A stretch of DNA of 35,507 nt from Robertmurraya massiliosenegalensis JC6 (GTDB lineage Bacteria; Bacillota; Bacilli; Bacillales; Cytobacillaceae): assembly GCF_000311725.1 (NCBI RefSeq), contig NZ_HE978515.1:147026-182532 (forward strand), given 5' to 3'. The notes below the pieces were generated by a model. The model worked only from the letters and a program-made list of their open reading frames with translations. It was not told where the DNA came from and made no database searches. The position numbers were made by a program, and so were the translations under genes. The stretch's first letter is position 1. Every line of letters begins with the position of its first letter. Shown here piece after piece: positions 1 through 10,167 of the stretch.

Positions 1-1300
1 GCAGGGTGGCTAGATATATTTGGCTATAATTTGCCTCCAGAACAAGGGATACCATATGATCAAAAGTTTGGAAGAAATACAAATTCCAGATTCAGCATTT
101 TTATCGGCTTTTCCTAACGCAAGCCTCCCAACTTATACAGATGGGAAATTCCATTATGAAGGCGATGCAGATTATTTCAAGAGTTCCGCAAAAGCATTCC
201 GTGAACAAGGAGTGCGACTACTCGGTGGATGTTGTGGAACCACCCCTGCTCATATTCATTCTTTTGCCGCTGAATTAAAAGGTGTAACACCGATCACAGA
301 AAAGAAATTAAAAAATAAAAAGACTGCCATTAAAGTCGACTATGCTCCGAGCAAAAGAGAAGATGTTCCACTTCAAACGATTGCAAAGGAAAGACATTCT
401 GTTATTGTTGAATTAGACCCACCAAGAAAACTTCATACCGATAAATTTTTTCAAGGGGCAAAGGCATTAAAGGAAGCAGGGATTGACTCCATAACATTGG
501 CAGATAACTCACTCGCCTCCCCACGAATTGAGAACTCAGCCCTCGGATACCTAATGAAAACTAAAGTTGGCTTGCGGCCACTAGTGCATATCACCTGTCG
601 AGACCGCAATATAATCGGCCTGCAGTCTCATTTAATGGGATTACATACACTAGGGTTATATGATGTCCTTGCGATTACGGGTGATCCAGCGCGTGTAGGC
701 GACTTTCCAGGGGCATCTTCCGTTTATGACGTCTCTTCATTTGAACTAATTCAAATGATTAAGCAGTTCAATGAAGGATTATCGACATCAGGAAAAGACC
801 TTGGGCAAAAAGGAGAATTTTCAGTTGCAGCTGCCTTTAATCCTAATGTTCGTTCTGTTGAAAAAGCCGTGATACGTATGGAAAAGAAAATCAAATATGG
901 TGCAGATTATTTTATTACCCAACCTATTTATTCAGAGGAAAAATTACTTGAAGTTCATGAAGCAACAAAACATTTGGATACACCGATTTACATTGGGTTC
1001 ATGCCTCTGACAAGTAGTAAAAACACAGAGTTTCTCCATAATGAGGTACCCGGGATTAAAATATCTCAAACGATTCGCGATACAATGGCTTCTCTACAAA
1101 ACGATCCGATCCAATCTGCGCGTGAAGGGATCACAATTACAAAAAACCTCATTGATGCAGCTGCTGAATTATTTAATGGAATCTATTTAATTACCCCCTT
1201 TCTGCGCTATGAATTGACGGTTGAGCTTGCTCGCTATGCAAATGAATGTAGCAACAGGATTATGAGGAGGAAGCAAGATGTCGAAAGCATTACTAACTGA
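1..1300 (+). CDS. yitJ: Bifunctional homocysteine S-methyltransferase / 5,10-methylenetetrahydrofolate reductase (partial, 5' end outside window, probable frameshift near base 31)
   Basis: This is the 3' part of a YitJ-type fusion. The N-terminal half methylates homocysteine, and the C-terminal half reduces methylene-THF to methyl-THF for methionine synthesis. Counting from the first possible start at base 20, the end of the methyltransferase domain is visible with the zinc ligands in [13 protein letters not shown] (Cys71, Cys72). A reductase domain follows from about residue 120, with the [16 protein letters not shown] and ITQPIY motifs. Family members are about 610 residues, so roughly 190 are missing. 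An in-frame TAG at 11-13 blocks extension in this frame. Frame 1 reads LDIFGYN up to base 30, which resembles the family's (D)VIGLN just before the first zinc Cys; the Cys codon (32-34) is in the frame of the rest of the gene. This suggests one extra T around 30-32, either a real mutation or a sequence-end error. The stop overlaps metH by 23 bases. An S-box riboswitch is usual upstream of this gene but would lie outside the window. Confidence 0.9.
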
Positions 1301-4300
1301 AAAATTAAGTGAAAAAATTCTCATCATGGACGGTGCAATGGGTACGATGCTTCAGCAAGCAAACTTAACAGCTGAGGATTTTGGCGGTGAGGAATTCGAA
1401 GGTTGTAATGAACTATTAAATCTTACCCGCCCTGATGTGATTGAATCCATCCATTTACAATATTTACAAGCTGGTGCAGATATTATTGAAACCAATACAT
1501 TTGGCGCAACAGAAATTGTGCTAGATGAGTACGATATCGGACATAAGGCTTATGAACTAAATAAACGTGCAGCCTTCATTGCCAAAAAAGCAGTCAAGCA
1601 GATGTCTACACAAGACTGGCCTCGATTTGTTGCAGGATCAATGGGACCAACTACCAAGACACTATCTGTTACGGGGGGCACTACCTTTGAGAAACTCCAA
1701 CAATCGTATGAAGAGCAAGCGCTTGGTTTAATTGATGGCGGTGTTGACCTCCTTCTTCTCGAAACAAGTCAAGATCTCTTAAATGTAAAAGCTGGTTTTC
1801 TAGGGATCGATGAAGCCTTTAAAAAAAGAGAGATTAAACTTCCGATTATTCTATCTGGAACGATAGAGCCGATGGGGACAACTTTGGCTGGGCAGTCTAT
1901 TGAAGCGTTTTATATCTCTGTTGAACATATGAGACCTCTAGCAGTCGGCTTAAATTGTGCTACTGGACCAGAATTTATGCAGGACCATATCCGTTCCCTT
2001 TCTCAGTTGTCAACGGTAGCTGTTAGTTGCTATCCCAATGCGGGACTGCCAGATGAAGAAGGAAACTATCACGAAACTCCTGCATCATTAGCAAAAAAGT
2101 TAGGAGGCTTTGCAGCAGAAGGCTGGCTTAATATTGTCGGTGGATGTTGTGGGACAACACCGGAACATATTAAAGCGATTGCTGAGGAAATGAAGCAATA
2201 TCCACCACGAAAGTCTAGCGTTCAAAATCATCATATGGTGTCAGGGATCGAGCCATTTATTTACGATGATCCTACCCTCCGTCCAATTATGGTCGGCGAA
2301 AGAACGAATGTGATCGGTTCCCGAAAATTCAAACGCCTTATTTCTGAAGGAAAGTTTGAAGAAGCCGCTGAGATTGCTCGTGCTCAAGTAAAGGGCGGAG
2401 CCCATGTCATTGATATTTGCTTGGCCGACCCTGACCGAGATGAACTAGAGGACGTGGAAAACTTTTTAAAAGAAGTAACGAAAAAGATTAAAGCACCACT
2501 TGTCATTGATTCAACTGATGAGAAAGTCATCGAAAAAGCCCTTTCCTATTCACAAGGAAAAGCGATAATCAACTCGATTAATCTAGAAGATGGCGAAGAA
2601 CGGTTTGCATCAATCTCCCACCTTATTCATCGTTTTGGCGCAGCAGTTGTTGTCGGAACAATTGATGAAAAAGGGATGGGCGTCACGGCAGAAAGAAAAC
2701 TTGAAATTGCGAGACGATCTTATGATCTCCTTGTTCATAAATATAATATTACACCACAAGACATCATTTTTGACCCGCTTGTTTTCCCAGTGGGTACTGG
2801 TGATGAACAATATATCGGCTCTGCTAAAGCAACGGTTGACGGGATACGTTTGATTAAAAAGGAATTTCCAAAAACGTTAACGATCTTAGGAATCAGCAAT
2901 GTTTCTTTCGGGTTGCCACCTGTTGGGAGAGAAATCTTAAATTCTGTATTCCTTTATCATTGCACACAGGCAGGTCTTGATTATGCAATTGTCAATACAG
3001 AAAAGCTAGAACGATTTGCTTCTATCTCAAAGGAAGAAGTCGCAATGGCCGAAAAACTGCTATTTGAAACAACCAAAGATTCTTTAGCCACTTTCACAGA
3101 ATTCTATCGTGATAAGAAAAAAGAAGCGAAGAGCTCCATTCCTGATATGACGCTTGAGGAAAGATTAGCTTATTATGTGATCGAAGGAACAAAAGAAGGA
3201 TTAATACAGGATTTAGATGTTGCTTTAAACGTCTTTTCTAGCCCACTTGAAATTATTAATGGCCCTTTAATGGACGGGATGAAGGAAGTTGGCCGCCTCT
3301 TCAATAATAATGAGCTAATTGTTGCAGAAGTATTGCAGAGTGCTGAGGTTATGAAAGCAGCGGTCTCACACTTAGAGCCATTTATGGAGAAAAGTGATAC
3401 AAGCTCAAATAAAGGAAAAATTATTTTAGCGACCGTTAAAGGAGACGTTCATGATATTGGAAAAAACCTCGTGGATATTATTTTGAGTAATAACGGTTAT
3501 GAGGTTATCGATCTTGGCATTAAAGTAGCCCCTACTACATTGATTGAAGCTGTTAAAAATGAAAAACCTGATATGGTGGGATTATCTGGACTGCTCGTAA
3601 AGTCTGCTCAGCAAATGGTAATAACAGCCCATGACCTGAAGCAAGCTGGAATTGATGTTCCGATTTTAGTTGGTGGAGCGGCACTTTCGAGAAAGTTTAC
3701 TGATACAAAGATCTCGAAAGAATATGATGGGCTTGTTCTATATGCTAAAGATGCCATGAATGGTTTAGCACTTGCCGATCAAATTCAGAACCAAGAAGAT
3801 CGGCAACATCTTATAAATGAAAAAAATGAAAAGTTAAAAGAGGCCGTTTCCATTGCTTATGAACGACCTGCAACAACGGCAGTGCTCGAGAAACCAAAAG
3901 TTTCGACAACCGTTCCAGTTCATGTTCCACGAGACTTAAAAAAACATATATTGAAGTCCTATTCATTAGATCATATAGAACCTTATATCAATAGACAAAT
4001 GTTAATTGGGCACCACCTTGGGGTAAAAGGAAAAATTGAAAAGCTATTGGCAGCCAACGATGAGAAAGCACATAAAGTAAATGATATGGTCAACCGTCTC
4101 ATTGTTGAAGCAAAAGAGAACAACTGGATCAAACATACTGCAGTCTATCAATTTTTTCCTGCTCAATCTGATGAAAACCGGATCTATATTTACGACCCTA
4201 ATGATCATTCACAAATCCTTGAGACATTTGAATTTCCTCGACAAAATAAAGGATCTTTCCTATGTCTTGCCGACTACATCAAGTCAGTAGGATCAGGTGA

Positions 4301-4715
4301 AGTCGACTATGTTGGTTTTTTTGCGGTAACAGCTGGGAGAGGTATCCGAGAGCAAGCAGAAAAACTTAAAACAGCTGGGAAATTTTTAGAGTCCCACGCC
4401 CTACAGGCACTTGCTCTAGAATCTGCTGAAGGATTTGCAGAATTGATCCATCGGCAAATGAGAGATGCGTGGGGATTTCCAGATCCGGCGAGCATGAGGA
4501 TGCAAGAACGTTTTTCGGCAAAATATCAAGGACAGCGTTTTTCATTTGGTTATCCAGCTTGTCCTGATTTAGAGGATCAAAGTAAACTATTCAAACTGAT
4601 ACAACCAACTGATATTGGAATCCACCTAACAGAAGGCTTTATGATGGAGCCAGAGGCATCTGTTACGGCAATCGTATTTGCTCATCCAGAAGCAAGGTAT
4701 TTCAATGTCTTATAA
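1278..4715 (+). CDS. metH: Cobalamin-dependent methionine synthase MetH
   Basis: This cytoplasmic enzyme transfers the methyl group of methyl-THF via cob(I)alamin to homocysteine. At 1145 residues it has the full modular set. The homocysteine domain spans about 1-310, with zinc ligands Cys227 (VGLNCATG) and Cys290-Cys291 ([11 protein letters not shown]). The pterin-binding domain is about 325-590 ([14 protein letters not shown]). The cap helices are about 620-710. The B12 domain is about 715-850, with GDVHDIGKN and the lower cobalt ligand His725. The reactivation domain is about 890-1145, with the SAM-binding region [11 protein letters not shown] at about 1087. The ATG follows AGGAGG with good spacing inside the end of yitJ, so the two are one transcript and translationally coupled. 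The YitJ reductase makes the methyl-THF that MetH consumes. Nothing is missing in the protein. Confidence 0.97.
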   Translation: MSKALLTEKLSEKILIMDGAMGTMLQQANLTAEDFGGEEFEGCNELLNLTRPDVIESIHLQYLQAGADIIETNTFGATEIVLDEYDIGHKAYELNKRAAFIAKKAVKQMSTQDWPRFVAGSMGPTTKTLSVTGGTTFEKLQQSYEEQALGLIDGGVDLLLLETSQDLLNVKAGFLGIDEAFKKREIKLPIILSGTIEPMGTTLAGQSIEAFYISVEHMRPLAVGLNCATGPEFMQDHIRSLSQLSTVAVSCYPNAGLPDEEGNYHETPASLAKKLGGFAAEGWLNIVGGCCGTTPEHIKAIAEEMKQYPPRKSSVQNHHMVSGIEPFIYDDPTLRPIMVGERTNVIGSRKFKRLISEGKFEEAAEIARAQVKGGAHVIDICLADPDRDELEDVENFLKEVTKKIKAPLVIDSTDEKVIEKALSYSQGKAIINSINLEDGEERFASISHLIHRFGAAVVVGTIDEKGMGVTAERKLEIARRSYDLLVHKYNITPQDIIFDPLVFPVGTGDEQYIGSAKATVDGIRLIKKEFPKTLTILGISNVSFGLPPVGREILNSVFLYHCTQAGLDYAIVNTEKLERFASISKEEVAMAEKLLFETTKDSLATFTEFYRDKKKEAKSSIPDMTLEERLAYYVIEGTKEGLIQDLDVALNVFSSPLEIINGPLMDGMKEVGRLFNNNELIVAEVLQSAEVMKAAVSHLEPFMEKSDTSSNKGKIILATVKGDVHDIGKNLVDIILSNNGYEVIDLGIKVAPTTLIEAVKNEKPDMVGLSGLLVKSAQQMVITAHDLKQAGIDVPILVGGAALSRKFTDTKISKEYDGLVLYAKDAMNGLALADQIQNQEDRQHLINEKNEKLKEAVSIAYERPATTAVLEKPKVSTTVPVHVPRDLKKHILKSYSLDHIEPYINRQMLIGHHLGVKGKIEKLLAANDEKAHKVNDMVNRLIVEAKENNWIKHTAVYQFFPAQSDENRIYIYDPNDHSQILETFEFPRQNKGSFLCLADYIKSVGSGEVDYVGFFAVTAGRGIREQAEKLKTAGKFLESHALQALALESAEGFAELIHRQMRDAWGFPDPASMRMQERFSAKYQGQRFSFGYPACPDLEDQSKLFKLIQPTDIGIHLTEGFMMEPEASVTAIVFAHPEARYFNVL

Positions 4716-4722
4716 GGTAAAC

Positions 4723-4760
4723 AAAGCCAGAGAACCTGCTGTTTCTCTGGCTTTCTCCTT
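4723..4760 (+). terminator. Rho-independent terminator after metH
   Basis: AAAGCCAGAGAA (4723-4734) pairs perfectly with TTCTCTGGCTTT (4743-4754) across an 8-base loop and is followed by a short pyrimidine run. It lies 8 bases after the metH stop. The opposite strand also shows TTTGTTT after the stem, so it may serve the converging operon that ends at 4857. Confidence 0.85.
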
Positions 4761-4856
4761 ATTACGAATGGAAAGTACGCTTTTTTTCGTTATGACACTT
4801 CTGTGTTAAATGCGATGGATGACATGCACGAGTAAAAGAATCCCCACATAAATCTC

Positions 4857-5582
4857 TTAACATTTCCTCTCTAGAAATTGTTCATATGGGATTTCGTGTA
4901 TTGTCGGATAGATTGCATCAGTATATTGAAGTAGTTCTCCTTCCTCACCGACACCCGATAAGACAGCAATTCCTTTACGGCAATGGCGGGCAAACTGCAT
5001 ATCAATAATTGAATCTCCGATGAAAAGAATTTGATCGCGCGGGATCTTGATGGCAACAGAAAAGGCTTCGATTGCTTCCATAGCGGGTTTTGCTTCATAG
5101 CGATCACCCGTGGCAATAAACTCAACTAACTCATCCACTTTTAACTGCTTAAGGGCGAATAGCGTAGAATCATAATCATCTGCTGTCACAATTCCGATTC
5201 GTATATCTGCTTTCTTTAAACGAGTAAATAATGTTTTGACATCTCCTATGGCTTTAATTTCCTTATTGTTTTCAATTGTATATTGATAAAAATACTCACG
5301 AACAAAACGAAGTGTATCCTGATCGCTATTTTTTAATGCTTGTTTTAGCACTTCTGCAATATCATAAGACGTGCCTGAAGCTATTGCCGTACAATCCTTT
5401 ACTTTGTCCTCGCCAACTCCAAGTCTTTGCAATAGTTCTTCGTCGTCTATTTCTTCTTGCACATCGAACTGCATGCGAAAACGGGGAATCATTGCCCGTG
5501 TTGCATCTGGCCAAATCGAATTGTATTCGATCAAAGTGCCATCTTTATCAAAGAGTATTGCTTTTTTGTCGATTCCATTCAT
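4857..5582 (-). CDS. HAD-superfamily phosphatase, phosphoglycolate-phosphatase-like
   Basis: Small cytoplasmic phosphomonoesterase of the HAD superfamily, 241 residues. All four catalytic motifs are visible: FDKDGT with nucleophile Asp12 and acid/base Asp14; Thr133 in GIVTADD; Lys165 (EAKPAMEA); and the metal-binding GDSIIDM with Asp190 and Asp194. A helical cap lies between motifs I and II, as in Gph/PGMB-type enzymes. The ATG overlaps the end of the upstream PHP gene by 35 bases and has a GGGGAG ribosome site about 11 bases before it, so it is the last gene of the Ugp-like transport operon. From this context I infer that it removes phosphate from an imported or released phosphorylated compound. 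The substrate cannot be read from sequence. Confidence 0.85.
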   Translation of the reverse strand: MNGIDKKAILFDKDGTLIEYNSIWPDATRAMIPRFRMQFDVQEEIDDEELLQRLGVGEDKVKDCTAIASGTSYDIAEVLKQALKNSDQDTLRFVREYFYQYTIENNKEIKAIGDVKTLFTRLKKADIRIGIVTADDYDSTLFALKQLKVDELVEFIATGDRYEAKPAMEAIEAFSVAIKIPRDQILFIGDSIIDMQFARHCRKGIAVLSGVGEEGELLQYTDAIYPTIHEIPYEQFLERKC

Positions 5583-7005
5583 CCAGTGCTTCTCCCCATG
5601 TTTGTAATGATGTTTGTTTCATTCCCCAATAAAAGGGGTTCGTTGTTCCGATAAAGCGATCTTCAGTATCTCGGATATCGACTCTAATCCAATGATAGCT
5701 TCCATCTTCAAACTGATATTCATAGCTCGCTCCATTTCCTTCTTCCACTTTGACAATTTTGCCATCTATGACCCACTGAATTTTCGTAGGCTCCTCTCGT
5801 TCTAACAAAACTTCCAAGACACCAGTTCCTTTCAGTAGCATATCTCCTGGTAGTAGCTCTTCTCCCCTTACTTTAATATCAATAAATCCATCCCTGCTTA
5901 ACACTGCATGCCCTGCTTGAATTCCAGCCTTTAAGGCATCTGCTGATAAACCTTCCGCATAAATATACGTGCTTGGATCCCCGATCAGAGAAGGTTCGGT
6001 TGCTTCTGGATACTTCTCTTCAGGCAATAAATGACTATCAGAGCCGCCGATGCCCGTGATCTGGTAGCCATCATTCAATAAGACAGACCAAAAAGTTAGT
6101 GCCTTTTCTGTCGCTAAACAATTATCTGAATAGGTAGGATCGTTACAAATTTCTAATGAAGTGACCATATCCAATTTCGTATCACGCATTAACCATGCCC
6201 ATGGCGACAAAAATGGATGATTGATAGAAAATATTCCATTGTGTAAATTGCATTCAATAATTCTATTCATTCCTTCTTCAGAGTACATATCACTTAAACT
6301 ACCATTTCGAAAGAGTGGTTGTTCAACAAATAGAAAATTTCCATGGCCACCAGGCGCGGTCAATTCAGTCCCTGGAAAAGGCACTACTTCCCCTTCGTTT
6401 GGCCAATAATGGGTTACTAGATTATGATCGGTAGCCACGAAGAAATCCAGTTTTTGATTTTTAGCACTCTCTAAATTACGTTCTCTTGTCATCGCTCCAT
6501 CACTATAATGAGTATGAGTGTGGAAATCGCCTTTATACCATTTTTTAGTTGTGTACACCTGCTTAAGTGGGCCATAAATACAACGCTGGTTTTCCAAATA
6601 ATCATGTGATACTTCTCCACGTTCACGTAACTCATAATGTACTTCTAACTCAATCGTTTCGTTCTCATCAGGGATAATTTCGAATTCTACTTCCCAAAAA
6701 CCAGGCATAATCATTCCTGGTACTGATGTTGCACAATTATACTTCTCTTCACTTCCTATGCAAATGGTCTCCATCGGTTTTTTCATCGTTTGCAACGCTT
6801 GTCCACGCACTTCATTTTGATGATAAACATTACATGTAAACCACCTGATCTTCTCTCCCTGAAAAGTAATCACTAACTGTTCATATCGTTTATCGACTTC
6901 AAAACTCATTCTATAAATCACATTTTCTTTCAATTTATTTTTATCGATAGTTTGATCCAATTTAACAGGAAATGGTTTAATCGGGATGATAATAGAACTT
7001 TTCAT
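5548..7005 (-). CDS. PHP-domain metallohydrolase, CehA/McbA-like
   Basis: 485 residues with three parts: an N-terminal beta-rich region (about 1-150), a PHP metal-dependent hydrolase domain (about 155-380), and a C-terminal beta-rich tail. The PHP metal ligands are in order: His162 and His164 in DFHTHTHYSDG, Asp169, Asp193-His194 in ATDHN, Glu214 (PGTEL), His221 (GGHGNF), His263 (INHPF), and Asp323/His325 (GGSDSH). This fits a polynuclear-metal phosphoesterase or amidohydrolase. There is no signal peptide. It sits between the binding-protein gene of an Ugp-like importer and a HAD phosphatase, and overlaps the latter. I infer that it opens a diester or ester of the imported substrate before the phosphatase acts. 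CehA itself is a carbaryl hydrolase, so family membership alone does not give the reaction. Confidence 0.85.
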   Translation of the reverse strand: MKSSIIIPIKPFPVKLDQTIDKNKLKENVIYRMSFEVDKRYEQLVITFQGEKIRWFTCNVYHQNEVRGQALQTMKKPMETICIGSEEKYNCATSVPGMIMPGFWEVEFEIIPDENETIELEVHYELRERGEVSHDYLENQRCIYGPLKQVYTTKKWYKGDFHTHTHYSDGAMTRERNLESAKNQKLDFFVATDHNLVTHYWPNEGEVVPFPGTELTAPGGHGNFLFVEQPLFRNGSLSDMYSEEGMNRIIECNLHNGIFSINHPFLSPWAWLMRDTKLDMVTSLEICNDPTYSDNCLATEKALTFWSVLLNDGYQITGIGGSDSHLLPEEKYPEATEPSLIGDPSTYIYAEGLSADALKAGIQAGHAVLSRDGFIDIKVRGEELLPGDMLLKGTGVLEVLLEREEPTKIQWVIDGKIVKVEEGNGASYEYQFEDGSYHWIRVDIRDTEDRFIGTTNPFYWGMKQTSLQTWGEALDEWNRQKSNTL

Positions 7006-7029
7006 TCAATATTCCCTCCTATTCGAATG

Positions 7030-7055
7030 AAGGAGAGATAGATACATCTCTCCTT
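7030..7055 (-). promoter_or_regulatory. Intercistronic hairpin after the binding-protein gene
   Basis: AAGGAGAGAT (7030-7039) and ATCTCTCCTT (7046-7055) form a perfect 10-bp stem with a 6-base loop in the 61-base gap between the lipoprotein gene and the PHP gene. No T-run follows on the transcribed strand, so it is not a plain terminator. It is placed where binding-protein mRNAs are often stabilised or partially terminated. Confidence 0.6.
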
Positions 7056-7066
7056 ATGAATCTGTC

Positions 7067-8389
7067 TTATTTATTGACTTCATCTAATGCATCTTGTGCG
7101 ACCTCTTGTGCTTCATCTAACGCCTCTTTTGCAGGAACATTTTGTAATTCCACTTTATCTGCAGCAATCGTCAACGCATCTGTAATTTTGCCGCCTGTTG
7201 GATCAATAAAGCTAGGTGAAGCATGCAAGGCTTGCTTATAAGGAATGCCTGCATAAGGATTTTCTTCTACATGCTTTTTGTATTCAGCTACCTCCATCGT
7301 TGATTCACGGACAGGAATATAACCAATTTTCATCGACCATTGTGCTTGAACTTCAGGACTTGTAAAATATTGCATCCATTTAAAGGCTGCATCTTTTTCA
7401 GCTTGTTCTTTCCCTTTTGGGATTAGCATACTTAATGCGCCAGCCATCGGTTTACCGATATTACCACTCAGTCCTGGCTGCTCTCTAGCATCAATAAAGG
7501 AGAAATCTAAGTCTCCACGGTCACCAGAAGAACCTGTATAGCCGCCAGCATTTCCATTCATGACTTGGTCAATTGTTTTATACCAATACTCCCAACCTTG
7601 TCCGCCTGAAATAAGCCCCATTGTTTTCTCTTCGTGAATATTTTTACGGGCAAATTCCCATGCCTCAACCCATTCAGGAGAATTAATGACTACTTCTTTA
7701 CCATCATTACTTACCATTTGACCACCATTGCTCAAGGCTAAATCAACTAAATTTCCAGAACCCCACATAATCATATGACCAAATTCAGCATCTGAGTTTT
7801 CTTGTATTACTTTTGAACTTTCGGCTAATTTTTCCCATGAAGCAAAAGCATCATCTGGATTTACACCAGCTGCTTCAAACACATTTTTATTAAAATACAT
7901 AATTTGTGTTGTCCCATACGCTGGAAGAGCATACGTTTTTCCATCCACAATATTTGGCTCAGTAAAGACTGGGAGTAAATCTTCTTTATTAAAATCGGCA
8001 GCATCCATGTACTCATCTAATGATTGCAAAATGCCTTCTTCCCCGCCATATGCATTAGCAATCCCTACATCCGCAATAAACACAGCTGGGGCATTCTTCG
8101 CAGCTATAGCTGCTTGAACTTTCTGCCATGTTTCACTGTAATCGGCTTGTTGGATACCTTTGACAACAACTTCGTCCTGGGAAGCGTTAAAATCTGCAAT
8201 AATCGACTCCATCGTTTCTCCAGCGACAGATCCTAAACCATACCAAAATTCAATTTCTACTGCTTCTTCATGATTAGCTCCACCTGTATTATCTTCAGTC
8301 GATGCCGAATTGCTTGATCCACCACTAGAACAAGCAGCTAGTAAAGAAATCAAAAGCATGATAATTGTGATTAGACTTAATTTTTTCAT
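7067..8389 (-). CDS. Extracellular solute-binding lipoprotein of an Ugp-like ABC importer
   Basis: 440-residue family-1 (carbohydrate/glycerol-3-phosphate type) binding protein. It has a lipoprotein signal of about 19 residues ending in LLAAC with Cys20, then a low-complexity Ser/Asn/Glu linker. The mature part resembles UgpB: EFWYGL near the start, FNASQDE, a QADYSETWQ segment like the substrate-contacting region of UgpB, and the late GYIPVR turn common to these proteins. The ribosome site AAAGGAG precedes the ATG. It is the fourth gene of the operon after the ATPase and the two permeases. The likely substrate is glycerol-3-phosphate, a glycerophosphodiester or a phosphorylated sugar, judged by resemblance and by the two hydrolases downstream. 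An ordinary oligosaccharide remains possible. Confidence 0.85.
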   Translation of the reverse strand: MKKLSLITIIMLLISLLAACSSGGSSNSASTEDNTGGANHEEAVEIEFWYGLGSVAGETMESIIADFNASQDEVVVKGIQQADYSETWQKVQAAIAAKNAPAVFIADVGIANAYGGEEGILQSLDEYMDAADFNKEDLLPVFTEPNIVDGKTYALPAYGTTQIMYFNKNVFEAAGVNPDDAFASWEKLAESSKVIQENSDAEFGHMIMWGSGNLVDLALSNGGQMVSNDGKEVVINSPEWVEAWEFARKNIHEEKTMGLISGGQGWEYWYKTIDQVMNGNAGGYTGSSGDRGDLDFSFIDAREQPGLSGNIGKPMAGALSMLIPKGKEQAEKDAAFKWMQYFTSPEVQAQWSMKIGYIPVRESTMEVAEYKKHVEENPYAGIPYKQALHASPSFIDPTGGKITDALTIAADKVELQNVPAKEALDEAQEVAQDALDEVNK

Positions 8390-8440
8390 AGCGTTTTATT
8401 CTCCTTTTTTAATAGAGTTTTTATTTATAAATGACCTAAT

Positions 8441-9280
8441 CTAGCCCTTCACCCCCGCTGAGGAACTAACTGCTCCAATAAAGTATTTTTGTAAAAGGAA
8501 ATACACCAGCAATAATGGCAGAACTGAGATGACAGTCGCTGCCATAATGAGCGGAAATGTATCGCGAAACGCCCCTTGACTGTTAAAAAAACGATTAAGT
8601 CCAACAGAAATCAAGTAATTTTCTTGACTATTTGTAATTAATGAAGGCCATAAATAATTATTAAAATTGCCGATAAAGCTGAGAATTGAAGCATTAATGA
8701 TCGCATTCTTTGACATCGGCACGACAATTCTCCAAAGAATCGTCCAGTCAGAGGATCCATCAGCACGAGCTGCTTCAATTAATTCTCGCGGCACTTTCAG
8801 GAAATTCTGTCTCAGTAGAAAAATCGTAAATACGTTGACAAGGTTGGATACAACAATTCCCGAAAGAGAATCCATCAAGCCCAGCCTTGAAATTATCACA
8901 TAACTCGGAACATAAGTCGCTGCCGCTGGTAACATATACGTACATAAAATCACCATAAAAAGCGAGTTGCGCCCTTTAAATTCCATTTGCGTTAACGAAT
9001 ACGCTAACAAGCTGGATAGGAACAGCTGCATCAAGACAATGATGAAGGCTGTTGAAAAACTGTTCCAGATATAACGCAAGAATGGCGCCATTTCTAGTGC
9101 TCCAGCGAAATTCAACCATTGCGGATTGCTTGGCAAAAATGTCATCGTGCTGCCCAACACTTCTTCTGTCGTTTTTAATGAGCTAAGGAGCATCCAGACC
9201 ATCGGATAGACCATAAAGAGTCCGATTACTAAAAGGATCAAAAATAAGCTCAGCTTTTCGAATCGATTTGCTTTAAGCAT
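8441..9280 (-). CDS. ABC importer permease, UgpE/MalG-type
   Basis: 279-residue inner-membrane permease with six predicted helices. The first is at about 11-33 and a long periplasmic loop follows. The cytoplasmic EAA loop is EAARADGSSDWTILWR, which contacts the ATPase. Length and layout match the MalG/UgpE class. It starts 14 bases after the end of the partner permease and shares its operon. A run of Gs gives the purine-rich ribosome site. It pairs with the 290-residue permease upstream to form the channel. Confidence 0.9.
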   Translation of the reverse strand: MLKANRFEKLSLFLILLVIGLFMVYPMVWMLLSSLKTTEEVLGSTMTFLPSNPQWLNFAGALEMAPFLRYIWNSFSTAFIIVLMQLFLSSLLAYSLTQMEFKGRNSLFMVILCTYMLPAAATYVPSYVIISRLGLMDSLSGIVVSNLVNVFTIFLLRQNFLKVPRELIEAARADGSSDWTILWRIVVPMSKNAIINASILSFIGNFNNYLWPSLITNSQENYLISVGLNRFFNSQGAFRDTFPLIMAATVISVLPLLLVYFLLQKYFIGAVSSSAGVKG

Positions 9281-9294
9281 TCTTTTTCCCCCCC

Positions 9295-10167
9295 TTAGTA
9301 AAATACATATTTTTTCGATATCTTCATTGAGATGAATGCCAGAAGAGCGGAAATAATCAGAATTAAAACAGCAACTGCGGTCGCTGCTCCCATATTAAAT
9401 TGCTGGAAAGCCATTTCATAATATAAATACAATAAAGTTCTAGTACTACCAGCTGGTCCGCCTTGAGTTAGAACATTGATTTGGTCATAAGCTTGCAAAG
9501 AGTCCAATGTTAAAATGATAAATAAAAATAATGTTGTCGGTGAAACAAGTGGAATCAATACGTCTCGAACTCGATACCACCAGCTTGCGCCTTCGACATC
9601 AGCCACTTCAAATAATCCTTTTGGAATTTTAGACAAGGCATCAGAGAAAAATAAAATTGCCCAGCCGATATTTTTCCAAATGGTCACAATGATAACAGCC
9701 CACATTGCCATATCAGAATCTGTCAACCATTTCGGTTCCGTTAGTCCGAGCATTCCAATAAATTGATTGATTGGTCCGATTCGGGGATCAAACATCCAAG
9801 ACCAAACGATCGACATTCCGATCATCGGTGTAATCCAAGGGGCAAACATAATCCCTTGAAGAAACGTAACGTTTCGTCTCAGCCGGTTCAACATCACGGC
9901 AAAAACAAAGCCAAAAAACAAAATCGGCACAACCGTTGCAAGAGCAAAAAAGATCGTATTTACTAATGCTTGCAGAAACGCTTTGTCTGAAAGAATGTTC
10001 GTATAATTGCTTATTCCTACATATTCATAGGTTGGACTGATATAATCCCAATTTGTAAAGCTCAGCCAGACGGAAACGATTAATGGAAGGATCCAAAAGA
10101 TAACGAGTGGAATCAATGGAATCAACACATAAAGAAGAATCTGCCAGATCGTTGCTTTATTATCCAT
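9295..10167 (-). CDS. ABC importer permease, UgpA/MalF-type
   Basis: 290-residue permease of the sugar/glycerol-phosphate importer class, with six helices starting at about 10-35. The EAA-type loop reads EVADVEGASWWYRVRDVLIP, and the C-terminus is a typical short basic tail. Its start overlaps the end of the ATPase gene by 8 bases, which suggests coupled translation. A GAGGG ribosome site precedes the ATG. It forms the heterodimeric channel with the next gene. Confidence 0.9.
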   Translation of the reverse strand: MDNKATIWQILLYVLIPLIPLVIFWILPLIVSVWLSFTNWDYISPTYEYVGISNYTNILSDKAFLQALVNTIFFALATVVPILFFGFVFAVMLNRLRRNVTFLQGIMFAPWITPMIGMSIVWSWMFDPRIGPINQFIGMLGLTEPKWLTDSDMAMWAVIIVTIWKNIGWAILFFSDALSKIPKGLFEVADVEGASWWYRVRDVLIPLVSPTTLFLFIILTLDSLQAYDQINVLTQGGPAGSTRTLLYLYYEMAFQQFNMGAATAVAVLILIISALLAFISMKISKKYVFY

